Positions 14,801 to 17,811 of a stretch of 17,811 nt of DNA are shown here, in pieces. Each line of letters opens with the position of its first letter. Position 1 is the stretch's first letter. The translations under genes and the position numbers were made by a program. The notes beneath the pieces were generated by a model, which was given only the letters and a program-made list of their open reading frames with translations, was not told the DNA's origin and searched no databases. Origin of the DNA: Acanthaster planci (Eukaryota; Echinodermata; Asteroidea; Valvatida; Acanthasteridae); contig NW_019091562.1 of assembly GCF_001949145.1 (NCBI RefSeq), positions 218,897-236,707 on the forward strand. Direction: 5' to 3'.

Positions 14801-17430
14801 AAAGAAGTGTCAGTTCGCAGCTTAAGAAAACAAGTGATTTCCACAATTTTCTTTAATGAAAAGAAAAGTGTGCGTGATATGTGCAGTGCAAGAGCCAATG
14901 AGCCTTTTCAGTTTTCCAGCCGCGCTTGCCTGAAACGAAGCGCACCCGAGGTCATTCGGGCGGCGCGTGCGAGATCTGCCCTATCAGCGGAATAGGCGCG
15001 CGTGCTTTGTTCCCGAATGACCTGAAACACCGGTTTGGCTCGTTGTAATCTAATGTCGCCCCAACCTCTGACCTGCTTTTTTCAAGTATCGAACTGGCTC
15101 ATTGTAATGTAATGTCGGTTCAACTCTCTGTCTTCGTCACCATTGAGGCCGTGCTTCTGCACGAAGCATTTTACTTTGTTAAAACCAAAAGACAAACCAT
15201 TGAGAAAATCTCGTTGTCGGTGAGAGCACGTTTCTGTATTGATTGGCCATTGGAAGCTTTGATTTCTAGCCCCTTCTCGGAGTTAAGCATCAGCTGAAGG
15301 AAGTCCACGTACTCCTGGGGGGAGACAAGTGAGAACAGCTGTACAATTTTTCATTATTCTCATGCAAATGTCATTTTTTTAGCAAACTTCCACAACAGAC
15401 ACCCAAATAAGCTTTTGGGAATGACTTGACACAGAGAGGTGGACAGGTCGAGCGACAAACAAGCTGACAGGAAAACTGCAGACGTCTTCCACTTGGGAAA
15501 TCCTCCATACTGCTACATCTACATGACCTCCTCTGCTTCTGCTGGAACGTATAGGAGCCGTCCCCCATGTGCGATACTAAGATCGTCACACCGTCCAAGA
15601 ACAAGGGAGATCGTGACGACTGCAACAACTACATCTCTCTGCTTCATAAGGTCTTCGCCTGTGTTGCCCTTACCAAAGCCCTTACCACCAGTTCTTGGCA
15701 GAGGGTGTCCACCCTGAATCACAGTGCAGCCTTGGGGCAGCAAGATGATCTTCATCCTTCAACAAGTGCGGGAGAATGCCGGGGACAGAGGAGTTCCGTG
15801 TTTAACACCTCATAAAGGCCTTTGACCTCGTCAGCAGCTAGGCCTACAGCCTCTTCAAGCTACTTGCGAAGATTGACGGGGCCCCACAGCGCTATTTATA
15901 TATATCTCTCTATTGCCTTCTTTTAAGTTCCTCAACACTCTAAATCATTCCACGGTGGTATGCAAGGCACAATCCGCTGTGAAGGAGAATCTCCAGGGTC
16001 TTTTCTGATCTGCAGCGGGTTGAATCAGGGCTGCATTCTCGCAACAAACATCTTGGGGAATTTTCTTCTCTCCTGTTGTTGTTTTCACCGGTTCTTTTCA
16101 CGAAGACGTCTACCGCAGAGCTGATGGCATGCTCTTCAACCTTGTCCGTCAGACATCCAAGACTAAACTAACCAGCGTGGTCCTAAGGGTGAGGGCTCCA
16201 AAGCCAAATGGGCAGGCTTTCTCGGACACGCGAGGAATTCGTCTTCACCATCAGCATCTAAAAGACCCAACCTCCGTCAGCGTGAGCACCGTCTCTAGCA
16301 ACATTTCACATGATGCAGAACTGAACACCCGTCTTGCAAAGGTCACCACTGTGATGGCCAAGCTGTTTAATAGATTGTGGTCAAAGAAGGAGGTGAAAGT
16401 ACTTACGGTCTATCATACATCAACACCATGCAGCATGGCGTGATGCCTGGACCCACAACGTAAGACAACAGAAAGTCCCGTCTCAACATCTTCCACACAC
16501 ATTGCCTACGCTGCATCCTGGGAATCATCTGCAGTAGAAGGTATCCAAACCAGTTTAAGTCCTTGAAATTGCCCACTCCACCGGTAGTGCCAGTGCCGCC
16601 TTAGATGGCTTGGCCACGTCCACTGGATGGTCTGTAATTGACTCCCTAAGGCCATCTTGTATGGCAAGCTGTCGATAGGCTCCATGCATGTTGGTCGCCC
16701 GTGCTTGCATTTAGCGCGACGTGAAGCAGGCAGGCACTGACGCCAACAGCTTGGAGGAAGCCGCCCAAGATCGCGGCTCGTGGAGGCAGACAGTTGCGGA
16801 GGCTGTCATTCTTGCTAAAGGAGAAGTGGTGGAAGAAGAAACTACAAGCATCAGTCCCGATCCCTATACCAGGCCCTTCCCCCTGTGTCTATGCGAACTC
16901 CGAGCAGATACTATCATGCACGAGTATAGGGCTGCTCAACCACGACTGCTCAGCCACAGCTGCCTTTGCAGCAGAGGCGACAACTACCTGGGCTCATTCC
17001 ATCGTCGGTATAGAGAGATGGATGTCCACTATTTCTAGTTTTGTGTAGGATCGTGGGGTTAGATTTATTTTTATTTCAAGAATTGTTTTCGTTGGCGGCC
17101 TGTCCACCTGACCTCCTACTTCGCATCTTCTTTTACCTTACACTTTTGCCTTCATTGTACACGAAGGTCAGACCATCTAACCGTTTTAACAGGGCATTCT
17201 TCCCCATGGACCCCTTGGTCCTACAAAGGAGGCCAAGGGCCTACATCGCTGCCTCCTTCTCCATCCCCTCCTCCTTATCCGCTAGCACCTGCAGCCTACC
17301 TGGGCATTTGGGTCGGATTTGCGAGTGTCCATAATGGCCTTCATCAGACTTGTGAAGTAATCCACGGATGTTTGAGGGTGGATTGAGCAGCCCAGCAGCT
17401 TCAGCAAAGGCTCCAACTTGGGAAACAGCA
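11754..17430 (-). CDS. Cytochrome P450, CYP3-clan-like, 3' six exons of a partial gene
   Basis: The product is a haem-thiolate monooxygenase, by family normally anchored in the ER and fed by NADPH-P450 reductase. Members of the CYP3 clan oxidise steroids, lipids and foreign compounds; the substrate here is unknown. The exons 17300-17430, 15198-15314, 14086-14300, 13475-13612, 12355-12517 and 11754-11843 join in phase and give about 283 residues, roughly the last 55-60% of a 500-residue P450. In order: F/G region (LFPKLEPLLKLLG), VDFLQLML, I helix TGNMETS, K helix EVLR (ExxR), RVCLED, PERF split across two exons, haem loop FGQGPRMCLGYRFA with the Cys ligand, and C-terminal GLMSPEHGIKIRLVPR. 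All introns are GT-AG. The N-terminal membrane anchor and helices A-E are not in the window. It differs from the usual A-G-x-E-T motif in the I helix. The CYP3 assignment rests on overall motif similarity. Confidence 0.95.
11976..12060. repeat. 22-bp minisatellite with a 20-bp palindrome
   Basis: Units of about 22 bp resembling ATGACTTGCTATCTCGTTTA repeat about 3.5 times. The first (11988-12009) and third (12032-12053) copies differ at one base. The left edge carries a perfect 20-bp palindrome, TAAGTCATTTAAATGACTTA (11976-11995). It lies inside the last P450 intron. Confidence 0.8.
12355..12517 (-). CDS. P450 exon (haem-binding loop)
   Basis: It runs 163 nt from acceptor CGTCACAG to donor GAG|GTATGA. 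The first base completes the Arg of PERF. It carries MTWLAFGQGPRMCLGYRFA, fitting FxxGxRxCxG with the cysteine that ligates haem iron, then the L helix. The track of open frames missed this exon, which has no ATG at its start. Confidence 0.95.
12518..13474 (-). other. P450 intron before the haem exon
   Basis: Runs from donor GTGAGG to acceptor GTCACAG. I see no further exon, dispersed element or structured repeat in it. Confidence 0.8.
13475..13612 (-). CDS. P450 exon (RVC to PER)
   Basis: It runs 138 nt from acceptor TTACGCAG to donor GAGAG|GTGAGG, phase 2 to phase 2. The product reads SLNRVCLEDCVVKGIKIPKD, then AIHCDPENWPDP and FDPER. The overlapping plus-strand open frames are antisense shadows. 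Confidence 0.95.
13748..13820. repeat. Long imperfect hairpin in a P450 intron
   Basis: An inner 11-bp stem, CCATAGAGCTA (13765-13775) with 13784-13794, closes an 8-nt loop. Beyond a one-base bulge are four more pairs, and an outer 9-bp stem TCAGCAACA (13748-13756) pairs with 13812-13820. The right arm has about 12 extra unpaired bases. Confidence 0.7.
14086..14300 (-). CDS. P450 exon (I helix to K helix)
   Basis: It runs 215 nt, phase 0 in and phase 2 out, with donor CTC|GTGAGT. The product includes TGNMETS (oxygen-activation motif), ALALHPEVQERVIEEID and YTDMVLREVLRLYP with the ExxR Glu and Arg. The acceptor GATACGGTAG is preceded by a pyrimidine-rich tract. An ATG near its start belongs inside the exon and is not a gene start. 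Confidence 0.95.
14949..15023. repeat. CpG-rich segment with perfect 12-bp inverted repeat
   Basis: AGGTCATTCGGG (14949-14960) and its exact reverse complement (15012-15023) bound a GC- and CpG-rich core containing GGCGCGTGC and GGCGCGCGTGC. The composition stands out from the AT-leaning intron around it. A short MITE is possible. Confidence 0.6.
15036..15130. repeat. Diverged 35-bp direct repeat
   Basis: TGGCTCGTTGTAATCTAATG and what follows to 15070 recurs at 15095-15130 with a few substitutions. The unit spacing is 59 bp. Together with an inverted CAATGAGCC near 14897 this suggests a small repeat family. Confidence 0.55.
15198..15314 (-). CDS. P450 exon (DFLQLM block)
   Basis: It runs 117 nt, 39 residues, phase 0 at both ends. 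The acceptor is TCCCCCCAG|GAG and the donor ATG|GTTTGT. EYVDFLQLML is characteristic of the CYP3 clan ahead of the I helix, and LTDNEIFSM leads straight into the next exon. Confidence 0.92.
15440..17050 (+). mobile_element. Degenerate non-LTR retrotransposon, RT to 3' end, antisense in a P450 intron
   Basis: Plus-strand fragments in changing frames follow one reverse transcriptase family in order. IVTPSKNKGDRDDCNNY lies at 15576-15630, KVFA near 15650, ESQC near 15715, KAFDLVS near 15820 and SGLNQGCILA near 16020 (the usual GVKQGC box). DGMLFNLVRQTSKTKL follows near 16125-16165 and CLRCILGI near 16510, then WLGHV-type remains near 16610. The tail QDRGSWRQTV lies near 16770, and a cysteine/histidine-rich end resembling LLSHS near 16950. 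Frameshifts and stops are frequent and the catalytic FADD block is missing, so the copy is dead. The endonuclease half is absent. The family is the one often mislabelled as craniofacial development protein 2-like in animal genomes; an RTE-like clade is my guess. Confidence 0.85.
17300..17430 (-). CDS. P450 exon (F/G region)
   Basis: It runs 131 nt from acceptor TTTCAG to donor CAG|GTAGGC, entering with two bases of a split codon and ending in phase 0. It encodes LFPKLEPLLK and then MDTRKSDPNAQ, which align with the stretch before the VDFLQLM block of CYP3A-type enzymes. The exon before it was not found up to 17811. Confidence 0.85.
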
Positions 17431-17811
17431 CTGAAAGTTGAGGGAGGGGGGACGTTTTGTTACTTTGTAATCAAACAACAATGATCAATCTTATACACCC
17501 TTAACTTTCTGAGATTATTACGTTTTTCCCGGCTTTGTGGAGTTTTAAAAGGACATCTGCCATTGGTACAGCGGTAACTGCTATACAATAATTAGTCCAA
17601 GGGGTGTGTGATTCAGTGCCCAAATGGAATCGATATTAAGATTACATGTCACAGACTATGTCTACGAGGTGGGTTCCAGAGGAAATTTTTTATGTTAGGC
17701 CTACCAAAAAACCACCAAACTGCATGAGCAGAATACTGGGATGACGTCTTTCTTGGCGTGTCAGTACTAATTCGCGGACGGGCAGCGAAATTGGCTGATG
17801 ACAAGCCATCA
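17431..17811. other. Upstream P450 intron sequence
   Basis: By continuity this is intron of the P450 gene. I searched the minus strand for the expected preceding exon (the E/F helix region of CYP3-type enzymes) and did not find it. Confidence 0.55.

Larger units (their letters stand above)
14301..15197 (-). other. P450 intron before the I-helix exon
   Basis: No exon is seen. It contains a small hairpin (AGTCCACA at 14657-14664 with 14674-14681), a CpG-rich block with a 12-bp inverted repeat (14949-15023) and a diverged direct repeat (15036-15130). Confidence 0.75.

Noticed and set aside
1-17811. CRISPR array, phage or bacterial defence system
   Set aside because: The window is eukaryotic, with spliced animal genes; the repeats are microsatellites, minisatellites and transposon ends.

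Overview
This is animal nuclear DNA, most likely from a marine invertebrate; the exact organism cannot be fixed from the sequence. Both recognisable protein genes are split into short exons with GT-AG introns. The spacers and introns hold decayed non-LTR retrotransposons, short inverted-repeat elements and tetranucleotide repeats. I see no prokaryotic operon, CRISPR array, rRNA, confident tRNA or clearly new biological system.

Two genes lie head to tail on the minus strand. (1) A secreted CAP-domain protein (CRISP/antigen 5/PR-1 superfamily) runs from an ATG at 7111 down to about 3238. Exons 1-4 join in frame: 6917-7111, 5704-5946, 5218-5327 and 3827-3918. Both classical CAP signatures are completed only across splice junctions, which supports the model. 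The last exon is uncertain, with two candidates. (2) The C-terminal part of a CYP3-clan cytochrome P450 has six exons, from 17430 down to a stop codon at 11754: 17300-17430, 15198-15314, 14086-14300, 13475-13612, 12355-12517 and 11754-11843. They cover the F/G region, I helix, ExxR, PERF, haem loop and C-terminal strand. The N-terminal exons must lie beyond 17811.

Region by region: 1-600, no gene. 600-1890, a minus-strand CR1/jockey-type reverse transcriptase relic interrupted by a TTCG/TTTG microsatellite. 1891-2988, AT-rich spacer. 2989-7250, the CAP gene, with three short inverted-repeat elements in introns 3 and 4. 7330-11750, intergenic, including a roughly 965-bp element bounded by about 70-bp inverted arms and a perfect 19-bp hairpin. 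11754-17430, the P450 gene; intron 11844-12354 has a 22-bp minisatellite, intron 13613-14085 a long imperfect hairpin, intron 14301-15197 a GC-rich inverted repeat, and intron 15315-17299 a plus-strand LINE relic antisense to the gene. 17431-17811, no recognisable exon.

The two genes are probably unrelated in function: one encodes a secreted protein, the other an ER-membrane monooxygenase. Nothing in the sequence links them beyond shared orientation.
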